A stretch of DNA of 63,255 bases from Rubrivivax sp. (lineage in GTDB: Bacteria; Pseudomonadota; Gammaproteobacteria; Burkholderiales; Burkholderiaceae_C), in contig SEFA01000031.1 of assembly GCA_004210455.1 (NCBI GenBank), positions 1 through 63,255 on the forward strand, read 5' to 3'. The notes under the pieces were generated by a model. The model searched no databases. It was not told the origin of the DNA and saw only the letters and a list, made by a program, of their open reading frames with translations. This document shows positions 13,679-19,870 of the stretch, one piece after another. The position numbers and the translations under genes were made by a program. Position 1 is the stretch's first letter, and every line of letters begins with the position of its first letter.

Positions 13679-14761
13679 ATGGAGCGTCGTTCGTTCGTCA
13701 AGAATGCCGGCCTGGCCGGCGTGCTGGCCGCGGGTGCGGCACCGGCCATCGTGCATGCGCAGGCCAACCTCCGGTGGCGGATGGCGTCGAGCTTCCCCAA
13801 GCAGCTCGACACGATCTACGGCGGCGGCGAGGTCTTCGCCAAGAAGGTCAGCGACCTCAGCGGTGGCAAGTTCCAGATCAGCGTGCATGCGGGCGGCGAG
13901 CTGATGCCGGCCTTCGGCGTGGTCGACGGCGTGCAGAACGCGACGGTCGAGATCGCGCATACGGTGCCGTACTACTTCTTCGGCAAGGACGAGACCTTCG
14001 CCATCGGCGCGTCCATCCCGTTCGGTCTGAACTCGCGGCAGATGACGGCGTGGACCTACCACGGCAACGGTCTGAAGCTGATGCGCGAGTTCTACCGGAA
14101 CTACAACATCATCAATTTCCCCGGCGGCAATACCGGCGCGCAGATGGCGGGCTGGTACCGCAAGGAGATCAAGTCGGCGGCGGACTTCAAGGGATTGAAG
14201 TTCCGCATCGGCGGCTTCGCCGGCCGGGTGATCGAACGCATGGGCGGCGTGCCGCAGAACCTGCCGGGCGGCGAGCTGTATTCGGCGCTGGAGAAGGGCA
14301 CGATCGACGCGGCGGAGTGGGTCGGGCCGTACGACGACCTGAAGCTGGGCTTCAACAAGGTCGCGCCGTTCTACTACTACCCCGGCTGGTGGGAGGGCGG
14401 CCCGCAGGTCGACTTCTTCATCAACACCAAGGCGTATGAAGCGCTGTCGCCCGAATACAAGGCGATCGTCGAGGCGGCGTCCGCGTACGTGCACGTGGAC
14501 ATGCAGGCCAAGTACGACGTGCTGAACCCGCAGGCGCTCAAGCAGCTGGTGGCGGCCAAGACCAAGCTGATGCGCTTCCCCAAGGACACGATGGACCTGG
14601 CGTTCAAGGAGTCGATGGCGCTGTACGCGGAGCTGTCGGCGAAGAACCCGAACTGGAAGAAGGTCTACGAGGATTACGCCAACTTCCGGCGTGACCAGAA
14701 CCTGTGGTTCCGCTTCGCGGAAGCGGGCTTCGACGACTACATGCAGTCGCAACGGTTCTGA
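13679..14761 (+). CDS. TRAP transporter substrate-binding protein, TakP-like
   Basis: 360-residue periplasmic binding protein of the TRAP (DctP) family. A twin-arginine-type signal (MERRSFVKNAG, then a hydrophobic stretch to about residue 28, ending VHAQA) suggests Tat export. The mature part resembles alpha-keto-acid-binding TakP: WRMASSFPKQLDTIYGGG, NTGAQMAGWYRKEI, LKFRIGGFAGRV, AAEWVGPYDDLKLGF and the aromatic YYYPGWWEGGP. Good Shine-Dalgarno (AAGGAGAC) upstream. The small and large membrane subunits (DctQ/DctM) are not adjacent and not in the window, so it is an orphan that must use a transporter encoded elsewhere. The substrate (a 2-oxoacid or lactate-type anion) is inferred from family resemblance only. 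Confidence 0.92.
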   Translation: MERRSFVKNAGLAGVLAAGAAPAIVHAQANLRWRMASSFPKQLDTIYGGGEVFAKKVSDLSGGKFQISVHAGGELMPAFGVVDGVQNATVEIAHTVPYYFFGKDETFAIGASIPFGLNSRQMTAWTYHGNGLKLMREFYRNYNIINFPGGNTGAQMAGWYRKEIKSAADFKGLKFRIGGFAGRVIERMGGVPQNLPGGELYSALEKGTIDAAEWVGPYDDLKLGFNKVAPFYYYPGWWEGGPQVDFFINTKAYEALSPEYKAIVEAASAYVHVDMQAKYDVLNPQALKQLVAAKTKLMRFPKDTMDLAFKESMALYAELSAKNPNWKKVYEDYANFRRDQNLWFRFAEAGFDDYMQSQRF

Positions 14762-14821
14762 TCCGGAGCGAGGTGCGGATCGGTATCCGCACCCAACTCC
14801 ACGGCGACATCCACTGGCCGC

Positions 14822-14850
14822 GGGCCGCGCTTCGACAAGGGGCGCGGCCC
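14822..14850 (+). terminator. Hairpin after the TRAP binding-protein gene
   Basis: A 9-bp GC-only stem (14822-14830 with 14842-14850) around an 11-nt loop, 60 bp after the binding-protein stop, followed by GTTCCGCTTGTGG with only a weak U content. Possible terminator; the poor T-tract keeps confidence moderate. Confidence 0.45.
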
Positions 14851-14936
14851 GTTCCGCTTGTGGGGTGGTCGTGGGTCGAGGGTGGGGGCGGTGGCGTCAC
14901 AATCCGTCCTGGATCAATCGGCATCAGGATGAGTTC

Positions 14937-15323
14937 ATGAATCAGGAAACGCAGTCGCTCGAAGCGCTCCTCAAGGCCCTTCGCGTGCTGCTCACGGTGC
15001 TGCTGACGCTGGTCGTCATCGCGGTCATCTGCTTCCGGCTCTTCGCTTACTCGTTCACGTATGCGTCGCCGCCGTTCTGGTCCCTGGTGCCGGCGGGCGT
15101 GTTGGCGGGCCTGCTCATCATGCTGCTCGTGCCGCAGCCGGTGCGCCGTATCGGCGCGGCGCTGCTGCTGGTGCTGTATGCGCTCAGCATCGTCTTCTTC
15201 GGCTGGCGCCATGTCATGGCGCTCTACGCGTCGGACGGGCCTTTCGCCTTCGATCTCTTCGAGGCGGTGTTGATCGTCCTGCTCGCCGTGCCTAGCCTGG
15301 TGCGGCCGAGAACCACCTTCTGA
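14937..15323 (+). CDS. Small four-helix membrane protein, unknown
   Basis: 128-residue predicted inner-membrane protein that I do not recognise. Four hydrophobic segments are visible at about residues 15-37, 47-66, 72-90 and 104-120, separated by short loops (RLFAYSF, PQPVRR, GWRHVMALYASDG). The positively charged turn PQPVRR between helices 2 and 3 suggests a cytoplasmic loop. It starts MNQETQSLEALLKAL; the open frame continues upstream but without coding character, and the hydrophobic protein clearly begins at this ATG. It lies 175 bp after the TRAP binding protein on the same strand but is too far to assume coupling. It might be a small accessory membrane protein; no partner is evident. 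Confidence 0.7.
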   Translation: MNQETQSLEALLKALRVLLTVLLTLVVIAVICFRLFAYSFTYASPPFWSLVPAGVLAGLLIMLLVPQPVRRIGAALLLVLYALSIVFFGWRHVMALYASDGPFAFDLFEAVLIVLLAVPSLVRPRTTF

Positions 15324-15351
15324 GTTCGCGCGGTCCATCGCTCCGGCGATA

Positions 15352-15411
15352 CCGGCCGCCGATGTTTGAGATCGCAATCTGCGATCTCAAACGCGATCGA
15401 GCGGCGGCCGG
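15352..15411. other. Nested palindrome, two-part hairpin
   Basis: A 13-bp perfect inner stem (15364-15376 with 15380-15392, 3-nt loop ATC) sits inside an outer 10-bp perfect stem (15352-15361 with 15402-15411). The unpaired stretches are 2 nt on the left and 9 nt on the right. The inner arms contain GAGATCGC and look unlike the surrounding GC-rich sequence. It lies 29 bp after the membrane-protein stop, at the left edge of the atypical 15.3-17.4 kb region. It may be a terminator without a T-tract, a structured RNA, or a recombination or operator site. Confidence 0.7.
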
Positions 15412-15420
15412 GGTTCGTTC

Positions 15421-15662
15421 TCAGTGTTCGGGTCCTTCCATGGTGATGATCTGGAAGAAGTGCTCCTCATGGATGGCCACTACCAGGACGGTCAGCAGGG
15501 TGGGCATCTCGTGGACCATGTCCGCCGTCATCGCGTTGAGGTGACCAGCATCGGCGTGCGGCGGTTGGGCCAGAACGGCGCGACGCGGATGCCGTCGCCC
15601 GGAGGATCCGACCGCGGCAGCTCGCACGCCTTCTCAATGGCGCGCCAGGCTCGTAGATCCAA
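15421..15662 (-). pseudogene. Frameshifted gene fragment, unknown family
   Basis: Two overlapping minus-strand frames join into one sensible protein if a single C is restored near 15540. The first frame (possible TTG start at 15662) reads MDLRAWRAIEKACELPRSD then RVAPFWPNRRTPMLVT and stops at 15528. The second continues LNAMTADMVHEMPTLLTVL then HEEHFFQIITMEGPEH and stops at 15421. The joined product would be about 80 residues, hydrophilic with one hydrophobic strand. No family recognised. Upstream in the first frame is a stop (TAG), preceded by TGSSLRTYWNQ, so the fragment may also be 5'-truncated. Best read as a decayed gene remnant in the island 15.3-17.4 kb. Confidence 0.45.
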
Positions 15663-15667
15663 ACACT

Positions 15668-15701
15668 ACTGGTTCCAGTAGGTGCGCAGACTGGAACCAG
15701 T
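15668..15701. repeat. 12-bp inverted repeat
   Basis: Perfect 12-bp inverted repeat ACTGGTTCCAGT (15668-15679) and ACTGGAACCAGT (15690-15701) with a 10-bp spacer. Each arm is itself nearly palindromic, so the element reads as two similar dyads about two DNA turns (22 bp) apart, typical of a tandem operator or a recombinase site. It lies about 125 bp upstream of the toxin start. Confidence 0.65.
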
Positions 15702-15825
15702 CGAGGCTCTCAACGCGTTCGCCGTACGTGCGTCGCCACCCCCATCAGTAGGCCGTCTTCAGAACGAATCGTTCGCATGCAAGACCCGGCACTGACCTTC
15801 ATCGCAGTGATGCGCGGAGGTCGAT

Positions 15826-16218
15826 GTGGCGGTGTATGTCTCACGCAAGTTCCACCGCTGGATGCGGGAGTGCGGTGTGGTGGAAAGAGATCTTTGCCGT
15901 TCAGTCTTGGAAATGACTCAGGGTCTTGTGGATGCGGACCTTGGAGGAGGGCTGCTGAAAAAGCGGATTGCCCGAAACGGTCAAGGAAAGCGTGGCGGTT
16001 TTCGGACGATCGTGACCAAACCGAAATTGGAGACCTGCCTCTTCGTTTACGGTTTCGCAAAGGGTGACCTGGGGAACATCAGCGCGGCAAGGGAGCTGCA
16101 CTGCCGAGACGTCGCTAGGAAGTTTCTTTCATTGCCCCTCGATCAACGTAAGAAGGAGATCGAGGAGGGCGCATTTTTTGAGGTGAATTGCAATGCACAA
16201 GTCCGTATCCCCGTTTGA
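15826..16218 (+). CDS. RelE/HigB-type toxin of a type II toxin-antitoxin system
   Basis: 130-residue protein of the RelE-superfamily group usually annotated as RelE/ParE family toxin (PF06296 type), ribosome-dependent mRNA endonucleases in related members. Family pattern visible: a VYVSRKFHRWMRE start, LVDADLGGGLLKKRIAR, then GQGKRGGFRTIV and LETCLFVYGFAKGDLGNIS. The start is a GTG at 15826 behind GGAGG. The C-terminus (after EEGAFFEVNCNAQ) runs five residues past where the family usually ends and overlaps the first of three small paralogous genes by 26 bp, so the two are translationally coupled. The usual downstream partner, an HTH antitoxin, is absent. Codon and base use are less GC-rich than the neighbours, consistent with transfer. 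Confidence 0.82.
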   Translation: MAVYVSRKFHRWMRECGVVERDLCRSVLEMTQGLVDADLGGGLLKKRIARNGQGKRGGFRTIVTKPKLETCLFVYGFAKGDLGNISAARELHCRDVARKFLSLPLDQRKKEIEEGAFFEVNCNAQVRIPV

Positions 16219-16390
16219 TCGAATGCTGCTGGAGAGCTACTTCAGTCTCAAGCGCGCTGGCGTAGTGAGCGGCGCGAAATACATGGCGGTGCAGGCGCTG
16301 TGTCGGCCCACGCTGCAGCCGCGGCGACCGGCTGAGCCCTTCCGTCCGCATAAGCGGCGAGCACTCAGTGCGGCCGGTCCCCGCCGTTGA
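16193..16390 (+). CDS. Mini-paralogue 1, candidate HTH-less antitoxin
   Basis: 65-residue protein starting inside the toxin gene (26-bp overlap, GAGGT upstream). It begins MHKSVSPFDRMLLESYF, continues SLKRAGVVSGAKYMAVQ and CRPTLQPRRPAEPFRP, and ends HKRRALSAAGPRR. Residues about 8-50 follow the spacing of the N-terminal segment that precedes the HTH in antitoxins partnered with this toxin family (a D/S-L-x-R-A-G turn, a conserved Met, a C/Y-R-P step, then P-x-E/T). No HTH follows; the C-terminus is instead Arg-rich. It is 78 percent identical to copy 2 (51 of 65 positions by eye). The antitoxin role is an inference from position and pattern. Confidence 0.7.
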   Translation: MHKSVSPFDRMLLESYFSLKRAGVVSGAKYMAVQALCRPTLQPRRPAEPFRPHKRRALSAAGPRR

Positions 16391-16418
16391 TCAGCGACCC
16401 GGTTTTGATTGGAGCCCG

Positions 16419-16616
16419 ATGCACAAGTCCCTATCCCCATTTGACCGAATGCTTCTGCAAACCTACTTCGACCTCAAGCGCGCGGGCCTTGTCAGTGGAG
16501 TGAAGTACATGGCGGTGCAGTCGGTGTGCCGACCCACGATGCAGCCTCGTCAACCTGCAGAGCCGTTTCGTCCTCGCAGGCAGCGGGCGCTTTGCGCAGC
16601 AGGTCCCCGTCGTTGA
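16419..16616 (+). CDS. Mini-paralogue 2, candidate HTH-less antitoxin
   Basis: 65-residue copy exactly 226 bp after copy 1, with its own GGAG 7 nt before the ATG. It begins MHKSLSPFDRMLLQTYF, with DLKRAGLVSGVKYMAVQ, CRPTMQPRQPAEPFRP and the end RRQRALCAAGPRR. The spacer to copy 1 is 28 bp. Substitutions relative to copy 1 are mostly conservative (V/L, E/Q, S/T, L/M, R/Q), and the reading frame and length are unchanged, which argues for selection at the protein level. An in-frame ATG 17 codons upstream overlaps the end of copy 1, but the shared MHKS start and the Shine-Dalgarno favour 16419. Confidence 0.7.
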   Translation: MHKSLSPFDRMLLQTYFDLKRAGLVSGVKYMAVQSVCRPTMQPRQPAEPFRPRRQRALCAAGPRR

Positions 16617-16644
16617 TGCACGACCTCACCTTCATGGAACCGCC

Positions 16645-16842
16645 ATGCACAAGTCCCTGAACATCTCTGATCTGATGATGAGAGGATCCTTCTTCGATCT
16701 CTACAAGATCGGAGCGGTCACCAAGGCGCAGTACATGGGCGTACAGGCGCGTTACCGGCCGCGCCTGCAGCCTCGCGAACCATCTACGCCTTTTCGTCCG
16801 CGCAAGCGCCGAGCGCTTAGTTCTGGCGGTCCTCGATGTTGA
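16645..16842 (+). CDS. Mini-paralogue 3, candidate HTH-less antitoxin
   Basis: 65-residue third copy, again 226 bp after copy 2 with a 28-bp spacer. It begins MHKSLNISDLMMRGSFFDL, with YKIGAVTKAQYMGVQARYRP, LQPREPSTPFRP and the end RKRRALSSGGPRC. It shares 33 of 65 positions with copy 2, so it is older or faster evolving; most change is in residues 6-40, whereas the PFRPxxxRALxxxGPR tail is kept. Its Cys moved to the last residue (Cys37 of copies 1 and 2 is Tyr here). The Shine-Dalgarno is weaker (GGAACC). No further copy follows; the next gene is on the other strand. Confidence 0.68.
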   Translation: MHKSLNISDLMMRGSFFDLYKIGAVTKAQYMGVQARYRPRLQPREPSTPFRPRKRRALSSGGPRC

Positions 16843-16860
16843 TACGCGACACGGAACCGC

Positions 16861-17277
16861 TCAATCGCATCGTCCCGTTGGCCAGTTCGGCGAACTCTCC
16901 GGAATGGGCTTGATCCGTCGTTCGGCACCGGCGCCGACGATGCAGAACTTCGCGTAGTAGCCTCGCGTGGGATCGGAGCGGTCCGAAGGCTTCACGTTGA
17001 GAGACGCGTAGTAGGCCTTGCCATCCCGCAATTCGCTCACCGGTTCCGACGTGCCGCCTTCTGGCACCTGACCGTACGCGAGGCACGAGAGCGACGCGAC
17101 CGGCAGCCCGCCCACTGCGCGGCAGTGCATCGCCCACATCTTGCGGTTGGATTGCTCTGCGTCATCGGCGACCGAGATCGCCTGCAAGCGCGCGGCAGGA
17201 TCGCGTTTCGCGTCCTTGGCAGGCATGGCGAAGCAGGGGCGGCCGTCTTCCAACAGGATCACTTCTGCCGTACCCAA
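16861..17277 (-). CDS. Putative periplasmic protein, start codon unclear
   Basis: 138 residues from the only normal start candidate, a TTG at 17277. I do not recognise the family. The mature-looking part has several Cys (GRPCFAMP, MHCRAVGG, SLSCLAYG, KFCIVGAG) that could form disulfides, and a KAYYASLNV strand. Upstream of the TTG the frame stays open and encodes a convincing signal peptide (HKTFGVGALICLSAPCW then STSA), but no ATG, GTG or TTG precedes it; a rare ATC at 17346 would give it. Either a rare start is used or the 5' end has decayed. It converges on the mini-paralogue array (18 bp away) and follows the hybrid kinase gene on its strand. Confidence 0.5.
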   Translation of the reverse strand: MGTAEVILLEDGRPCFAMPAKDAKRDPAARLQAISVADDAEQSNRKMWAMHCRAVGGLPVASLSCLAYGQVPEGGTSEPVSELRDGKAYYASLNVKPSDRSDPTRGYYAKFCIVGAGAERRIKPIPESSPNWPTGRCD

Positions 17278-17392
17278 TGCGGATGTGGACCAACAAGGCG
17301 CAGACAGGCAGATCAGCGCACCGACGCCAAACGTCTTATGGAAGATTGCTACAGGTCGCGAGCATCTTGAAGAACTTACCGAGCGCTGACCC

Positions 17393-19387
17393 TCAATCCC
17401 CGCCCGCCTTCCGCCCCAACGCCACCTGGATCGCGCGCGTGAGCGCCGCCAATTCGATCGGCTTCGCGACGTAGCCTTGGAAGCCCGCAGAGAGGCCTTC
17501 CTGCCGATCCGCGACCATCGCGAAGGCCGTCAGCGCCACCGCCGGCAGCTGTTCGGGGCTGCCTCCCGGCAGCTTGCGCACCTCGCGGATCAGCGAGCGC
17601 CCGTCCATCTCCGGCATCCCGATGTCGGACACCAGCAGGTCGTAGTGTTCCTCGCCCTCCTCGAGCCGCGACAGTACCTCCGCCGCGCTCGTCGCCACGC
17701 TGACCTTCGCGCCCAGGCGGCTCAGCGCCACCTGACCGACTTCGCGCGCGTCCTCCTCATCGTCGACGAGCAGCACCCGCACGCCCGACAAGGTGTCCTC
17801 CGACAAGTCGACCGGCTCGACGCACGGCGGCGGCTCCAGCGCCTGTTCCTTCAGCAACGGCAGGCGCAGCTCGAACACCGAGCCGCCGCCCGGTCCCGGG
17901 CTGTCGGCGCTGATGCGGCCCTGGTGCAGCTGCGCGATCGCGCGCGCGATCGCCAGGCCCAGGCCGAGACCACCGACCTTGCGCGTCTTCGAGCCATCCT
18001 CCTGCCGCAGCCGGTCGAAGACGAAGGGCAGGAACTCCGGTGAGATGCCGCGCCCCGTGTCCCGCACGCGCAGCAGCGCGCAGCCGTCCTCGATTCCGAC
18101 GTGCACGTCGACGCTGCCGCCGCTTTCGGTGAACTTGATGGCGTTGCCGATCAGGTTCGTCAGCACCTGCGACAGGCGCTGCGCGTCGCCCGCGATCCAC
18201 ACCACGCCCGCGGCATGGCAGTTCAACGCGACGCCCTTGCCCTGCGCCTCGTGCAGCGCGCCCAGCACCGATTCCGAGGCCAGCGCCGCCAGGTCCATCG
18301 GCATCGTCTGCAGCACCAGCTTGCCGGCCGCGACCGCGCTCATGTCGAGCAGGTCGTTGATCATCCGCGCCTGCAGCTGCGCATTGCGACGGATCACCGT
18401 CGACGCCTTGCCCAGCAGCGGATGCGCGTCCGCGAAGTTGGTCAGGATGTCCGCCCAGCCCGTGATCGCGCTCAGCGGCGAACGCAGCTCGTGCGACAGC
18501 ACCGCGAGGAACTGGTCCTTGAGCTCGTTGGCGCGCTCCGCCTCTTCCTTGCCCTGGCGCAGCGCCTGCTGCGCCTCGTAGGCCGGCGTCGAGTCCTTGA
18601 TGATCTTGGAGAAACCCGTCGTGACGCCCGACGCGCTGAACAGCGGCGTCACCACGCCTTCCGCGCGCAGCCGCGTGCCGTCCTGGCGCATCAGCCAGCG
18701 GTCGTCCCGCGCCGCGCCCTGCGTCAGCGCCAGCGCCAGCTCGTTCTCCAGCACGCCCGCCGCCCGGTCCTCCGGCGTCAGCAGGATCTCCGCCGACATG
18801 CCGCGCACGGCGCCCAGCGCATGGCCGAAGATCGTCTCGGCCGCGCGGTTCCAGTCCCGGATGCGACCCTCGGTGTCCAGCAGGATCACCGCGTGGTCCT
18901 GCAGCGAATCGACCACGCGCGCGTACAACGCGTCGGCCTCGCGCAACTGTGCCTCGACCTGGATCTGCGCCTCGCGCTGCCGCACCTCGCGCAGCGCGCG
19001 GTCGATCGCGACCGGCAGCCGCGTCAGCCGCCCCTTCATCACGTAGTCGGTGGCGCCGCGCTTGAGCAGCTCCACCGTGTTTTCCTCGCCGATCACGCCC
19101 GACACGAAGATGAACGGCGTGCTCGGCGACAGCCGCTGCGCCAACGTCAGCGCTTCCGCGCCGGTGAAGCCGGGCAACTGGTAGTCCGACAGGATCAGGT
19201 CGAAGCGCTGCGTTTCGAGCGCGCCGAGCAGTTGCGGCTCGTCCTTCACCCAGGTCACCCGCGCGCGCGGATGCGTCGTCTCCAGCGACGCGAGCAGCAG
19301 CTCCGCGTCGAAGGTGGAATCCTCCAGCAGCAGGATCTCCAGCGGCGGTGCACCCGCGTCGATAGGCGGCGTCGACGAATCGGTCAT
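17393..19387 (-). CDS. Hybrid sensor histidine kinase/response regulator
   Basis: 664-residue cytoplasmic signalling protein with domains REC (about 15-130, LILSDYQLPGFTG with the acceptor Asp), a coiled linker, PAS (about 155-270), HisKA (LAVLSHELRSPLSAITGW, acceptor His), HATPase (NLIGNAIKFTES N-box, RDTGRGIS, GGLGLGLAIA) and a second REC (VLLVDDEEDAREVG, LLVSDIGMPEMDG). No membrane segment, so input comes through PAS and the N-terminal REC. Start MTDSSTPPI lies 4 bp after the Rcp1-type regulator stop, so it is the last gene of the phytochrome operon and may receive phosphate in the light pathway. C-terminus ends GRKAGGD. Confidence 0.93.
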   Translation of the reverse strand: MTDSSTPPIDAGAPPLEILLLEDSTFDAELLLASLETTHPRARVTWVKDEPQLLGALETQRFDLILSDYQLPGFTGAEALTLAQRLSPSTPFIFVSGVIGEENTVELLKRGATDYVMKGRLTRLPVAIDRALREVRQREAQIQVEAQLREADALYARVVDSLQDHAVILLDTEGRIRDWNRAAETIFGHALGAVRGMSAEILLTPEDRAAGVLENELALALTQGAARDDRWLMRQDGTRLRAEGVVTPLFSASGVTTGFSKIIKDSTPAYEAQQALRQGKEEAERANELKDQFLAVLSHELRSPLSAITGWADILTNFADAHPLLGKASTVIRRNAQLQARMINDLLDMSAVAAGKLVLQTMPMDLAALASESVLGALHEAQGKGVALNCHAAGVVWIAGDAQRLSQVLTNLIGNAIKFTESGGSVDVHVGIEDGCALLRVRDTGRGISPEFLPFVFDRLRQEDGSKTRKVGGLGLGLAIARAIAQLHQGRISADSPGPGGGSVFELRLPLLKEQALEPPPCVEPVDLSEDTLSGVRVLLVDDEEDAREVGQVALSRLGAKVSVATSAAEVLSRLEEGEEHYDLLVSDIGMPEMDGRSLIREVRKLPGGSPEQLPAVALTAFAMVADRQEGLSAGFQGYVAKPIELAALTRAIQVALGRKAGGD

Positions 19388-19391
19388 GAGC

Positions 19392-19850
19392 TCATTCGTA
19401 GCGGCGCGTGGCGCGCAGCGATCCCGGCGGCGGCTCATTGAGCACGGCCCAGAACACGCCCAGGTCCGCGATCGCCGCGACGAATTGCTTGAACTCCACC
19501 GGTTTCACGACATACGCGTTCACGCCCAGTTCATAGCTGTGGACCACGTCCGATTCGGTCTGCGACGAGGTCAGCATCACCACCGGAACGCTCTTCAGCG
19601 ACGCCGTGGACCGGATGGCCTTCAGGACTTCCAGGCCGTTCACTTTCGGCAGCTTCAGGTCCAGCAGCACCACCGCCGGGTTGCCCTCGGCGCGGTCCGC
19701 GTGGGCGCCTTCGCGGTTCAGGTAGTCCAGCGCTTCGGCGCCGTCGCGCACGATGATCACTTCGTTGGCAAGTTGGCTGCGTTCAAGCGCCACCAGCGTC
19801 AGTTCGAGGTCGCGGGCGTCGTCTTCAACAAGCAGGATGGGCTTGAGCAT
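19392..19850 (-). CDS. Rcp1-type single-domain response regulator
   Basis: 152-residue CheY-like receiver of the type partnered with bacteriophytochromes (cyanobacterial Rcp1 class). Acidic pair VEDDARDLELT, acceptor Asp in VVLLDLKLPKVNG, switch Thr/Ser in MLTSSQTE and Lys in YVVKPVEF are all present. Like Rcp1 it has a longer loop before the acceptor Asp (NREGAHADRAEGNPA) and an extra C-terminal helix FKQFVAAIADLGVFW used for dimerisation in the class. No output domain. It lies 20 bp after bphP and 4 bp before the hybrid kinase on the same strand, so it is the likely direct phosphate acceptor of BphP. Confidence 0.93.
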   Translation of the reverse strand: MLKPILLVEDDARDLELTLVALERSQLANEVIIVRDGAEALDYLNREGAHADRAEGNPAVVLLDLKLPKVNGLEVLKAIRSTASLKSVPVVMLTSSQTESDVVHSYELGVNAYVVKPVEFKQFVAAIADLGVFWAVLNEPPPGSLRATRRYE

Positions 19851-19870
19851 GGCGTTCGGGGTCTTGCAGG

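Larger units (their letters stand above)
15324..15825. other. 502-bp stretch without an intact gene
   Basis: Between the small membrane protein and the toxin there is no intact recognisable gene. It holds the nested palindrome (15352-15411), the frameshifted fragment (15421-15662), the 12-bp inverted repeat (15668-15701) and then about 120 bp leading to the toxin, where a promoter would be expected; I cannot point to convincing -35/-10 boxes. Confidence 0.6.
16193..16842 (+). repeat. Three-copy tandem array, 226-bp period
   Basis: Gene starts at 16193, 16419 and 16645 are spaced 226 and 226 bp, and each unit holds a 198-bp gene plus a 28-bp spacer with its own ribosome-binding site. The units have diverged in sequence but not in length, as expected for an amplification followed by selection on every copy. 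Confidence 0.85.
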
